Notes under the pieces: model-generated
The model's input: the letters and a program-made list of their open reading frames with translations, nothing else
Told to the model about the DNA's origin: nothing
Database searches by the model: none
In this document: in pieces, positions 23,035 through 28,686 of the stretch
Layout of the letters: the number at the start of each line of letters is the position of its first letter
Numbering within the stretch: position 1 is the first letter of the stretch
From: Ruminococcus sp.
GTDB taxonomy: Bacteria; Bacillota; Clostridia; Oscillospirales; Ruminococcaceae
Direction of reading: 5' to 3'
NCBI GenBank assembly: GCA_030533265.1
Contig: JAUNJM010000010.1
Coordinates: 1-43,796, forward strand
DNA: 43,796 nt
Position numbers and translations under genes: made by a program

Positions 23035-23238
23035 CTATTTATCAGAGTTGGAACGCTCGTTCGCTATTTCATTGAGAAACTCTTCAGTTTCTTTGAGAAC
23101 CGACAGAATGGTTGCGACATTCTTTCTGAGCTGTTCCGGCTCTATTTTTTTGTCCTCAAGACAGCTCATCTCAGCAAGAAGTACTGCCTGTCCAACTGCT
23201 TGGCTCAACACCTTTGCTTCAAATTCTGTATATTTCAT
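23035..23238 (-). CDS. Small helical phage protein, 67 aa, unknown
   Basis: I choose ATG 23238, nine bases after AAAGGA. The product starts MKYTEFEAKVLSQAVGQAVL and is entirely helical, with a likely coiled coil at residues 35-60 and an acidic/polar C terminus. It lies between the Cro/Ner-like regulator and the transposase, where Mu has ner and A. I see no HTH in it. A role as a partner of the transposase or repressor is possible but not supported by sequence. Confidence 0.65.
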   Translation of the reverse strand: MKYTEFEAKVLSQAVGQAVLLAEMSCLEDKKIEPEQLRKNVATILSVLKETEEFLNEIANERSNSDK

Positions 23239-23273
23239 GATTTTCACTTCCTTTCAGGTCTGCCATCATCAGT

Positions 23274-23314
23274 GTCGGGAGACCGTCCCCGACAGACCGA
23301 GCATAACGCTCGGT
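23274..23314 (-). repeat. Tandem GC-rich hairpins upstream of the transposase segment
   Basis: Two inverted repeats lie back to back. The first has arms GTCGGG and CCCGAC (23,274-23,293). The second has arms ACCGAGC and GCTCGGT around a five-base loop (23,296-23,314). They are far more GC-rich than the surroundings and are not followed by T-runs on either strand. They could be an mRNA processing or stability element, or an attenuator between the regulator and the transposase. Confidence 0.55.
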
Positions 23315-23322
23315 TTCGGCAT

Positions 23323-23526
23323 TTATCCGGCTTTATCATTGCATATATAGTCCATGGAACATCTGAGTACCTTGGCTATACGTTTGAGCTTATCAGATGT
23401 TGGTACTCTCAGATCCTTTTCGAGATAACAGATCATACTTTTTGACACCCCTGACAGCTGTGCAAGCTCACCTTGTGTAAGGTCACGCTCAAGACGTTTA
23501 TTCCGTATCTTCTGTCCCATCGTCAT
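23323..23526 (-). CDS. Cro/Ner-like XRE-family regulator, 67 aa
   Basis: The start is probably ATG 23526, seven bases after GGAGGT; another ATG lies one codon upstream. The product is almost entirely a helix-turn-helix domain: MTMGQKIRNKRLERDLTQGE, then LSGVSKSMICYLEKDLRVPT. It has no second domain, which fits a Cro-type dimer. In Mu, Ner sits between the repressor and A and shuts down early transcription. Here the gene overlaps the upstream coiled-coil gene by 29 bases and is part of the early operon, so it probably acts as the second regulator of the early promoter. Confidence 0.85.
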   Translation of the reverse strand: MTMGQKIRNKRLERDLTQGELAQLSGVSKSMICYLEKDLRVPTSDKLKRIAKVLRCSMDYICNDKAG

Positions 23527-23734
23527 CATAACCACCTCCAAGTGTAGTGATTTTAAATATCGGATGTGCGACCTGCCATCGCAGCTGCTTGTTCTCTTTC
23601 GTAAGCTGTTCTATTCGGGATTCGTACTTATCCCTCATCTCACTGCGTACAGTATCTTTTATTCCGGGATACATTCCTGCTACGCCTATCAAAACTAAGG
23701 CAAAGACGGTTAACGTTCCTAAAATGACGTTCAT
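23498..23734 (-). CDS. Small membrane-anchored coiled-coil protein, 78 aa
   Basis: The start is ATG 23734 after AGGAGGG. Residues 2-24 form a membrane segment (VILGTLTVFALVLIGVAGMY), followed by a coiled coil (RSEMRDKYESRIEQLTKENK) and a short acidic tail. This resembles spanin-like or superinfection-exclusion small proteins, but in an early operon a role in host takeover or exclusion is more likely than lysis. No family is recognised. Confidence 0.68.
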   Translation of the reverse strand: MNVILGTLTVFALVLIGVAGMYPGIKDTVRSEMRDKYESRIEQLTKENKQLRWQVAHPIFKITTLGGGYDDDGTEDTE

Positions 23735-23748
23735 ATTTTTCCCTCCTA

Positions 23749-23949
23749 TTATTCTTCGACATTGACGTTAAAACCACATTCCGACATGACGGCGAGTATC
23801 TCTGAAGTATATCCGATAAGACCTTCGCCTTTCATCCAGCAGTCAAATACATCTATCATGCCATATTCTTCGACAGCTTCTTCAACGCTATCATAGTGTA
23901 TACCGTGTTCCCACTCAACATATTTGAGTATTTCCTTTTTCTTGTCCAT
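23749..23949 (-). CDS. Small acidic phage protein, 66 aa, unknown
   Basis: The start is ATG 23949 after AGGAGG. The product opens MDKKKEILKYVEWEHGIHYD and is acidic, with VEEAVEEYGMIDVFDCWMKG in the middle. It is probably a soluble alpha/beta protein with no membrane or signal segment. It is part of the early operon of small proteins between the antirepressor-like gene and the Cro-like gene. Small acidic early proteins often act as inhibitors or DNA mimics; nothing in the sequence proves that here. Confidence 0.66.
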   Translation of the reverse strand: MDKKKEILKYVEWEHGIHYDSVEEAVEEYGMIDVFDCWMKGEGLIGYTSEILAVMSECGFNVNVEE

Positions 23950-23969
23950 CAGTCAACCTCCTGTGTTGA

Positions 23970-24356
23970 TCACTTGTAAATCAAGTATCGGCAAACGTCA
24001 GAAACAATAGTCATCAAGCCATCACCTGTTATGTCAATGTTGTATGTATATCCGTTTATCATTTCAATGCTTACCACCTCGACACAATCCTGCTTGGAAT
24101 AACAACAGCATTCTATACGGTCATTTGCAGACTTCAACAGGTTGCAAAGCTCGTTATTAACAAAACTGCTTTTTCGACTTTCTTCCGGTGATAACTGTTC
24201 AGGCTCTTTTTCTTGCAAATAGTTCAAGGCTGCTCGATTCATTTCACCGTCACAATCGTCAATGTCTTTTAACGGACAACGACTGCACTCACACTCTATA
24301 CTGTTGGTTCGGCAGCACTCTAATGCTTTAATCACTGTTTCTCTCGTCAGTTCCAT
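23970..24356 (-). CDS. Cys-rich early phage protein, 128 aa, unknown
   Basis: I choose ATG 24356, eight bases after GGAGGG. The N-terminal part has a Cys cluster (ALECCRTNSIECECSRCPLK, then a further Cys) similar to those of small clostridial phage proteins containing a CxxCPL segment, suggesting metal binding. The middle is polar with a second CCC run near residue 90, and the C terminus is beta-rich. It overlaps the small membrane protein gene by 29 bases in another frame. Its function is not known. Confidence 0.7.
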   Translation of the reverse strand: MELTRETVIKALECCRTNSIECECSRCPLKDIDDCDGEMNRAALNYLQEKEPEQLSPEESRKSSFVNNELCNLLKSANDRIECCCYSKQDCVEVVSIEMINGYTYNIDITGDGLMTIVSDVCRYLIYK

Positions 24357-24468
24357 TTTCCTTTCCCTCCTCATCATATTTAACTGATAAATCCAAAAAT
24401 CCCATGATTAAAAGTCCTAAAATATATATCGTGACGATTACGGCTATTTTTGCTATTATATCAATCAC
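24328..24468 (-). CDS. Small single-pass membrane protein, 46 aa
   Basis: This very short gene starts at GTG 24468, eight bases after AAAGGAG, and overlaps the stop of the BRO-N gene by four bases (GTGA). It ends with TAA at 24328. Residues 2-24 are hydrophobic (VIDIIAKIAVIVTIYILGLL) and the tail is charged, ending ENGTDERNSD. The spacing of the ribosome site, the coupling to the previous gene and the clear membrane segment support it as a real gene. It may act on the host membrane. Confidence 0.62.
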   Translation of the reverse strand: MIDIIAKIAVIVTIYILGLLIMGFLDLSVKYDEEGKENGTDERNSD

Positions 24469-25127
24469 AAATTTGACTCCTTTTCATTAATAACAGGACA
24501 ATGCAATTTTTTGTTATATCTCCATACAGATGTTATTGATAACGAAATTCCATACTCAGAAAGGAACTGACAGATTTCCTTGAATGTAAACTTTTCCGAA
24601 AGGAGCATTTCATCCACTGTTTTTTGCAGCTCGTTATCAAGCTTTGCAATTATACCTGTTGCTCTCCTTGCTTTTTTATACTTAGGAATGACTTCCTTAG
24701 GGGGTGTCTTTTCAACTATCAATGGAACTATATGTTTCAAAACTTCGCTTACAACTGCAGTAGCTGTTTTCGTGATTATTTCCTCTATATTAATAGATCC
24801 ATAGCTGCCGTTGCGTCTTATCTGGGGAAGAACTTCATCAAATACCCAACGTTCAAATTTTTCTGCTGAAGGCAGCTTGCTCGATACTATCAGGCGATAC
24901 AAATTACCCTCGTTAATAAAATTCATATGTTGTGTTCTGCCAAGGCTATCTATGACGTCGCGTTTTGCGACCCCATCTTCCTTGCATCTTTTTTGAATTG
25001 CATCTCTGGGGTTTGTATATCCCAAAATCTTAGCACACTGAGTTGCAGGGAAATATTCTTTACCATTAATAAGCATTATTCCAAGCTCTCCAAACTCGCT
25101 GTTTTTAAAAACTTTTAAATCGTTCAT
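24465..25127 (-). CDS. BRO-N antirepressor-like protein with gp27-type HTH tail, 220 aa
   Basis: I choose ATG 25127, eight bases after AAGGAG. Residues 1 to about 105 are a BRO-N domain: FGELGIMLINGKEYFPATQC, YTNPRDAIQKRC and FERWVFDEVLPQIRRNGSYG. The C-terminal part (residues 160-215) is a helix-turn-helix reading LQKTVDEMLLSEKFTFKEIC and then ISLSITSVWRYNKKL. This is nearly the same pattern as the HTH of the gp27-like protein at 15,610-16,161. BRO-N proteins with other C-terminal domains often counteract CI-like repressors. It is the first gene under the early promoter, opposite the repressor. Confidence 0.82.
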   Translation of the reverse strand: MNDLKVFKNSEFGELGIMLINGKEYFPATQCAKILGYTNPRDAIQKRCKEDGVAKRDVIDSLGRTQHMNFINEGNLYRLIVSSKLPSAEKFERWVFDEVLPQIRRNGSYGSINIEEIITKTATAVVSEVLKHIVPLIVEKTPPKEVIPKYKKARRATGIIAKLDNELQKTVDEMLLSEKFTFKEICQFLSEYGISLSITSVWRYNKKLHCPVINEKESNL

Positions 25128-25203
25128 AAATTTCACTCCTTTTCATTGACTAAATCATTTATTTTTGATACAATGTTATTGTGAACAATGGGATCACTCT
25201 GCC

Positions 25204-25232
25204 TTGGCTGTTCACTATATTAGTATTATAAT
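25204..25232 (+). promoter_or_regulatory. Candidate repressor promoter
   Basis: TTGGCT, 17 bases and TATAAT point rightward toward the repressor gene, whose GTG lies 80 bases downstream. Its -10 box shares the ATTATAAT octamer with the early promoter on the other strand, so both promoters cannot be used by polymerase together. Its start would fall within the first operator palindrome, giving autoregulation. Confidence 0.6.
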
Positions 25233-25253
25233 TCGCATATACGAATATGTCAA
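25225..25253 (-). promoter_or_regulatory. Early operon promoter with consensus boxes
   Basis: On the minus strand TTGACA (25,253-25,248) and TATAAT (25,230-25,225) match the sigma-A consensus perfectly with a 17-base spacer. The spacer is filled by a 16-base operator palindrome. It would drive the BRO-N gene and the rest of the early operon with a leader of about 90 bases, which contains a GTGAACA/TGTTCAC inverted repeat. Confidence 0.85.
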
Positions 25254-25276
25254 GCGTTTTATCCGTATTTACGAAT
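25231..25276. promoter_or_regulatory. Two repressor operator palindromes
   Basis: ATTCG-N6-CGAAT occurs at 25,231-25,246, and a one-mismatch copy, ATCCG-N6-CGAAT, at 25,261-25,276, with centres 30 bases apart (about three helical turns). The first fills the spacer of the early promoter and covers the likely start of the repressor promoter. The second lies upstream of the early -35 box. The arrangement fits cooperative binding by a dimeric CI-like repressor, which is inferred. Confidence 0.65.
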
Positions 25277-25311
25277 TTTCGTCTATTTGCACAAGAAAGG
25301 TGGTTGGTTTT

Positions 25312-26016
25312 GTGACTATTTCACAACGAATTTTCCATATATTAAAGGAAAAACGTTTGACACAAAAAGATTTTTCATTAAGTTCAGGAATCTCTGAATC
25401 TACCATTTCGGATTGGAAAAAGAAAGGAACAAATCCTGCTGCAGATAAATTATCCGTCATTGCGGATTCAATAGGGGTTTCGTTAGAATTTCTAATAACA
25501 GGTAAAGAAAAAAGCTCATCAACAGAGCTGACTGTTGATGAGCAAGAGTTGCTTACATATTATAAGGAACTGAGTGATATTCACAAGGGTATTGTAATCG
25601 GTGAGGCAAAGACGCTTTCCGAACAGTATAAAACACAATTAAAAGAGCCTAAAAACACTATTTTTATTGAGTTTTATGACCTTCCTGCGAGTGCCGGAAC
25701 AGGTGTTTATTTGGATAACTGCAATAAAGATATGATCGAAGTTGAGGATACTCCTCTGAATGCTGCTGCTAATTTTGCACTAAGGGTATCAGGTGATAGC
25801 ATGAAACCAAGATTTCACGATGGTGATATGGTTTTAGTTGAATCACGCCCGACCGTTGACCTTGGAGAAGTAGGTATTTTTATAGTGAACGGTGAAGGCT
25901 TCATAAAAGAATTTGGTGGAGACAGGCTTATTTCACTTAATTCCGACTATGATGATATTATTCTATGCGAGGACGATTCGATCTATTGCAAGGGAAAGGT
26001 TATTGGGGTGTTGTAA
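25312..26016 (+). CDS. CI/LexA-like self-cleaving prophage repressor, 234 aa
   Basis: I choose GTG 25312, preceded by AAAGGTGG; the open frame reaches 25165 but passes through the promoter. The N-terminal XRE helix-turn-helix reads KRLTQKDFSLSSGISESTIS (residues 15-34). The C-terminal domain is an S24-type protease with a cleavage site Ala128-Gly129 in PASAGTG, nucleophile Ser163 in SGDSMKP and general base Lys199 in GFIKEF. RecA-stimulated self-cleavage would induce the prophage after DNA damage, unlike Mu, whose repressor is degraded by Clp protease. All catalytic residues are present, so the prophage is probably inducible. It is the only plus-strand prophage gene. Confidence 0.92.
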   Translation: MTISQRIFHILKEKRLTQKDFSLSSGISESTISDWKKKGTNPAADKLSVIADSIGVSLEFLITGKEKSSSTELTVDEQELLTYYKELSDIHKGIVIGEAKTLSEQYKTQLKEPKNTIFIEFYDLPASAGTGVYLDNCNKDMIEVEDTPLNAAANFALRVSGDSMKPRFHDGDMVLVESRPTVDLGEVGIFIVNGEGFIKEFGGDRLISLNSDYDDIILCEDDSIYCKGKVIGVL

Positions 26017-26017
26017 T

Positions 26018-26074
26018 ATTTAATGGGAACTGGTTCCTATTAGATTTAATTTTAGTTCCCATATTCCCATTAAA
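26018..26074. repeat. Overlapping inverted repeats after the repressor gene
   Basis: One left arm (TTTAATGGGAACT) can pair with either of two right arms, AGTTCCCAT at 26,054 or TTCCCATTAAA at 26,064. No T-run follows. The pairing choice could give alternative structures in repressor mRNA, or the arms may be protein-binding sites in DNA. Confidence 0.45.
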
Positions 26075-26130
26075 ATTTTGAGTTGTTTCCTTGACAATTT
26101 ACAAAGTGATATAGCATTACTATTTTAACT

Positions 26131-26202
26131 ATTAAAACGCATAAAATGCGTAAAATAGGCATTTTACAAGCCATTAAAACACTTTTTAAAACATTAAAAC
26201 GC
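26131..26202. repeat. ATTAAAAC-type repeats near the prophage end
   Basis: Copies of ATTAAAAC(G/A)C lie at 26,131, 26,173 and 26,193, and the palindrome ACGCAT-AAA-ATGCGT is at 26,137-26,151. A further ATTAAAACG copy is in the leader at 14,981. Mu-type ends carry several transposase-binding sites over the outer 200 bases, so these are candidates for such sites or for a transpositional enhancer. Confidence 0.45.
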
Positions 26203-26222
26203 TTTAAAACAGACAAAATTTA

Positions 26223-26269
26223 ATCGGAACGATTTTTCTGATTTTTCAGAATTTTCGCTCCGATTTTTT
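26223..26269 (+). terminator. Intrinsic terminator between the repressor gene and the prophage end
   Basis: Outer arms ATCGGA-CGA and TCG-TCCGAT and inner arms TCTGA and TCAGA form a long nested hairpin followed by TTTTTT on the plus strand. It would stop repressor transcripts before they leave the prophage and run antisense through hflX. Confidence 0.75.
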
Positions 26270-26307
26270 GACACCATATATTTACATCAAAATTGAATTC
26301 GCATTTA

Positions 26308-26414
26308 TTCACGTTTGATTTTTGCCTATTTTGCGTGGTTTTTGAGGGATTTGTTCAGTGTTTCCGTGCATTCACGGGTTTTCACGTTTTTCGGGTTTTG
26401 CTTGTCAGATAACA
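26308..26414. other. Prophage terminus with TTCACG repeats (candidate transposase-binding sites)
   Basis: TTCACG occurs at 26,308, 26,371 and 26,381, twice as part of GCAT...TTCACG, and the palindrome CCGTG-CATT-CACGG is at 26,364-26,377. These lie within 110 bases of the inferred end. The end is CA at 26,413-26,414 (TG when read inward), or alternatively CA at 26,406-26,407. No gene is present from 26,017 to the end. Confidence 0.5.
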
Positions 26415-26922
26415 GTGTTCTTATATGTCGCTTATCGGTTTCAAGCTTTGTTTCTCCCGGTCCTCTTGTACCTATTCCTGCACCAAGTCTTGAAAGCTTG
26501 ACTCCCATTCCTGCAAGTCGTGGAAGCCGATAACGATGCTGTGCTATTTCCACCTGCAATCTACCTTCGTGAGTAGTCGCTCTCTGTGCAAAAATATCCA
26601 GAATAAGCATAGTCCTGTCAATAGTATGCACCTTGCAGACGTCTTCAATGTTTCGTATCTGAGTAGCCGTCAGCTCGTGATCAAAAATAATCTGATCTAT
26701 CTCCTCACGTTCACAAATTTCAGCCATTTCTTCAAGCCGTCCTGAGCCGACACAGGTTGCAGAATCAAATGCCGGACGCTTTTGTATTACCCTGACAACA
26801 GTTTCTGCTCCGGCCGTTTCAGCAAGCTCCTCCAGCTCGTCAAGCGACTGCTCGGCATCATAATCGCCTGTATCAACTGTTGCAAGCATAACCCTTGGCT
26901 TTTTTATCTCATTATCTATCAT
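26415..26922 (-). pseudogene. hflX: hflX, 5' part, interrupted by the prophage
   Basis: ATG 26922 follows AAAGGATGAGG. The first 169 codons are a typical HflX N-terminal domain: VGSGRLEEMAEICEREEIDQ, FDHELTATQIRNIEDV, VQVEIAQHRYRLPRL-like RLQVEIAQHRYRLPRLAGMG, and the linker GGPGET-type GTRGPGETKLETDKRHIRT. HflX is a GTPase that splits stalled or heat-damaged ribosomes and can give antibiotic tolerance. The GTPase domain should follow, but the frame continues into phage sequence and stops after 29 foreign residues. The missing part is presumably beyond position 1 on the far side of the prophage, without a start signal. Confidence 0.93.
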
Positions 26923-26962
26923 TAAACCTCATCCTTTGCTAATATTTACAAACAAAACAAAA

Positions 26963-27004
26963 GGCATATACACAGTCCCCTTGAAAAAAGATCATGTATA
27001 TGCC
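26963..27004 (-). terminator. Intrinsic terminator between the membrane protein gene and hflX
   Basis: GGCATATACA and TGTATATGCC form a ten-base stem. On the minus strand it is followed by TTTTGTTTTG. It ends the transcript of the membrane protein gene before hflX, so hflX must have its own promoter or rely on read-through. Confidence 0.8.
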
Positions 27005-27018
27005 GAGTTGTTTAAGTA

Positions 27019-27972
27019 TTACTGTTTCAACTGTTCTTTAAGTTTTTTCTGTTCTTCTTCCATCATTTTCATAAGCTCTTCCAATGAAGCTGATGCAGTC
27101 TGTCTTGTTGAAGAAACAGATTCCTGAACATCTCTTGGCTGAACCTTTGGCTGAACTTCTGCAACATCAGCCTGTTCAACGTTGTCAACGTCCTGTTCAT
27201 CAACACTTTCTACCTGAGTATTTTCTTCAACATACTCTTCCTGTTCGTCATCATACTGAGAGTTGATTACAGGCTCAGTACCGAATTTAATGTCATAATC
27301 ATTTTCATCAGGCTGTGTATTAACACTCTTGCTGTGCTTCTGATTAAGGAATTCTTCAAGAGAATTGTTGTCATCATCGTCCTGATCATCCTCATCGTCA
27401 TCATCTTCCTGCTCATACTTACCTGCTGAGGCGTGTTTTGCAATAGAAATGATAATCTCAATGAATATGAGAAGAAGCAAAGGAAATGCAATACAGATTG
27501 CCATTCCTACATATGAAGTTACAAGCTTGATTATCTTTCCGGCCGTTTCATAATGTGTTGTTGCAACACCGACAACGTCCTTTGCCTTGACTTCATAAAC
27601 ATCATCAAGAGAAGCATCCTGACAAACCTTATAAACTACACCATCAACGTTGTCACCCTTTGAAACAACATCTGAAAGCCAGAACACTGATGTTCCGATA
27701 CCCGGTACATTTTCGCACAATACAGCCTTGCCGATCTTATCCTTGCTAGGAGAACCCTCCTCAGCACGCACCAGTGTATTAAGAGGAATATCCTTACCCA
27801 TTTTTGAAGAATCCATCAGATAAAAGCTCTGACCGGCAATACTTGGTGTAACATCCTTGTTCTTAAATACCTTATTCACACCGAAAATAGCAAGTCCCTC
27901 TATGATAATCAAAACAATAAAAAAGACTGCGATTTTCTTTCCAGCAGATGATTTCTTTTTAACCTTACTCAT
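27019..27972 (-). CDS. Membrane protein with signal-peptidase-like ectodomain and acidic tail, 317 aa
   Basis: I choose ATG 27972 (MSKVKKKSSAGKK), eight bases after AAAGGA. Membrane segments lie at about residues 14-34 and 155-182. Between them is an ectodomain of 120 residues (TLVRAEEGSPSKDKIGKAVL, VYKVCQDASLDDVYEVKAKD, then VVGVATTHYETAGK) whose layout recalls SipW-type signal peptidases, but the Ser and Lys catalytic residues are not evident. The long cytoplasmic tail has a run of Asp/Glu (residues 193-206) and ends in a coiled coil (LEELMKMMEEEQKKLKEQLK). Its role is unknown. A degenerate peptidase or scaffold is possible. Confidence 0.72.
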   Translation of the reverse strand: MSKVKKKSSAGKKIAVFFIVLIIIEGLAIFGVNKVFKNKDVTPSIAGQSFYLMDSSKMGKDIPLNTLVRAEEGSPSKDKIGKAVLCENVPGIGTSVFWLSDVVSKGDNVDGVVYKVCQDASLDDVYEVKAKDVVGVATTHYETAGKIIKLVTSYVGMAICIAFPLLLLIFIEIIISIAKHASAGKYEQEDDDDEDDQDDDDNNSLEEFLNQKHSKSVNTQPDENDYDIKFGTEPVINSQYDDEQEEYVEENTQVESVDEQDVDNVEQADVAEVQPKVQPRDVQESVSSTRQTASASLEELMKMMEEEQKKLKEQLKQ

Positions 27973-28088
27973 AAAAACAATCCTTTCGCTCCAAAATATT
28001 TTACACATTTTTATACAACAATTATAACACAACCTCTCTGAAAATTCAACAGGTTTTAATATATTTTTATTAAATCGTCAAAAACAAA

Positions 28089-28122
28089 AATATCCAACAC
28101 CCAAATCAGGGTATTGGATATT
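28089..28122 (-). terminator. Intrinsic terminator of the spoIIIA operon
   Basis: AATATCCAA-ACCC and GGGT-TTGGATATT form a stem of 13 pairs with one mismatch, followed by TTTTGTTTTTG on the minus strand. It lies 12 bases after the spoIIIAH stop codon. Confidence 0.88.
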
Positions 28123-28133
28123 AATCTCCGGTT

Positions 28134-28667
28134 TTATTGAACATCAAAGATTCTGATATTCTCGTTTGCAACATCGACCTGTGCAAGCAGAATGTCCTTT
28201 ATCTGGGCAGCCTCACTTTCAAGAAGTCCGTCCGATTTAACAACAATGTTCGCATTATTGCCATCAAGATACACAACGCAATCCTCAAAGCCTGCTGCTT
28301 TGATAAGATTCTCAACTGTACTTTCCGTTTCAATCGCACCTGACAACGCTGCAGCGTCCTCTGATGCAACCGATTGCTCTTCCTCCGTTGTATCGCCACC
28401 GTTCATAATATTTTTTAGTGTCTCAACTGCTTCATCACGGGAAGTCATACGGTCTATTCTTGCCTGAGCGAAATAATCCTCAGCATCGTTGCTGACAAGC
28501 TGAGTATCACCATAATTTGCAGCCTGATTATCAAATTTTGATGTCTTCTTAAGCTGATTACCCGTTGCCGAAAACGCATAGTTTACATACACTGCAACAC
28601 CCAGAATAAGTGTCATACCCGCTAAGATTATCTGCTTTTTTCCGATTATAAAACTTGGTTTTTTCAT
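28134..28667 (-). CDS. spoIIIAH: Stage III sporulation protein AH, 177 aa
   Basis: ATG 28667 follows TGGAGGT. The protein begins MKKPSFIIGKKQIILAGMTL, so it has one membrane segment near residues 12-30. The C-terminal half (residues 95-177) is a ring-building domain with VENLIKAAGFEDCVVYLDGN and IVVKSDGLLESEAAQIKDIL. SpoIIIAH sits in the mother-cell membrane and binds forespore SpoIIQ across the intermembrane space to form the feeding-tube channel of engulfment. It closes the spoIIIA operon, before a strong terminator. Confidence 0.93.
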   Translation of the reverse strand: MKKPSFIIGKKQIILAGMTLILGVAVYVNYAFSATGNQLKKTSKFDNQAANYGDTQLVSNDAEDYFAQARIDRMTSRDEAVETLKNIMNGGDTTEEEQSVASEDAAALSGAIETESTVENLIKAAGFEDCVVYLDGNNANIVVKSDGLLESEAAQIKDILLAQVDVANENIRIFDVQ

Positions 28668-28686
28668 ATGATTACCTCCAGTTATA

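Larger units (their letters stand above)
1..26414 (-). mobile_element. Mu-like transposable prophage (right, early end; left end outside window)
   Basis: A continuous block of phage genes runs from position 1 to the interrupted hflX gene. The early end is identified by a CI-like repressor, a MuA-type DDE transposase and a MuB-type ATPase, followed by GemA, Mor and gp25-27-like genes in Mu order. Head and tail genes follow leftward. The boundary is placed where hflX similarity ends: the minus strand then reads TGTTATC, and Mu-type ends begin with TG. A second TG seven bases further inside (26,407) is the alternative. The five bases outside would be the target duplication, but the other copy lies beyond position 1, so the exact end is inferred. 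Confidence 0.9.

Noticed and set aside
26326-26414. The 29 extra codons after HIRT of HflX as a genuine HflX C terminus
   Set aside because: HflX needs a GTPase domain after this linker. The added residues are basic, AT-rich phage-end sequence and include the repeated TTCACG elements.
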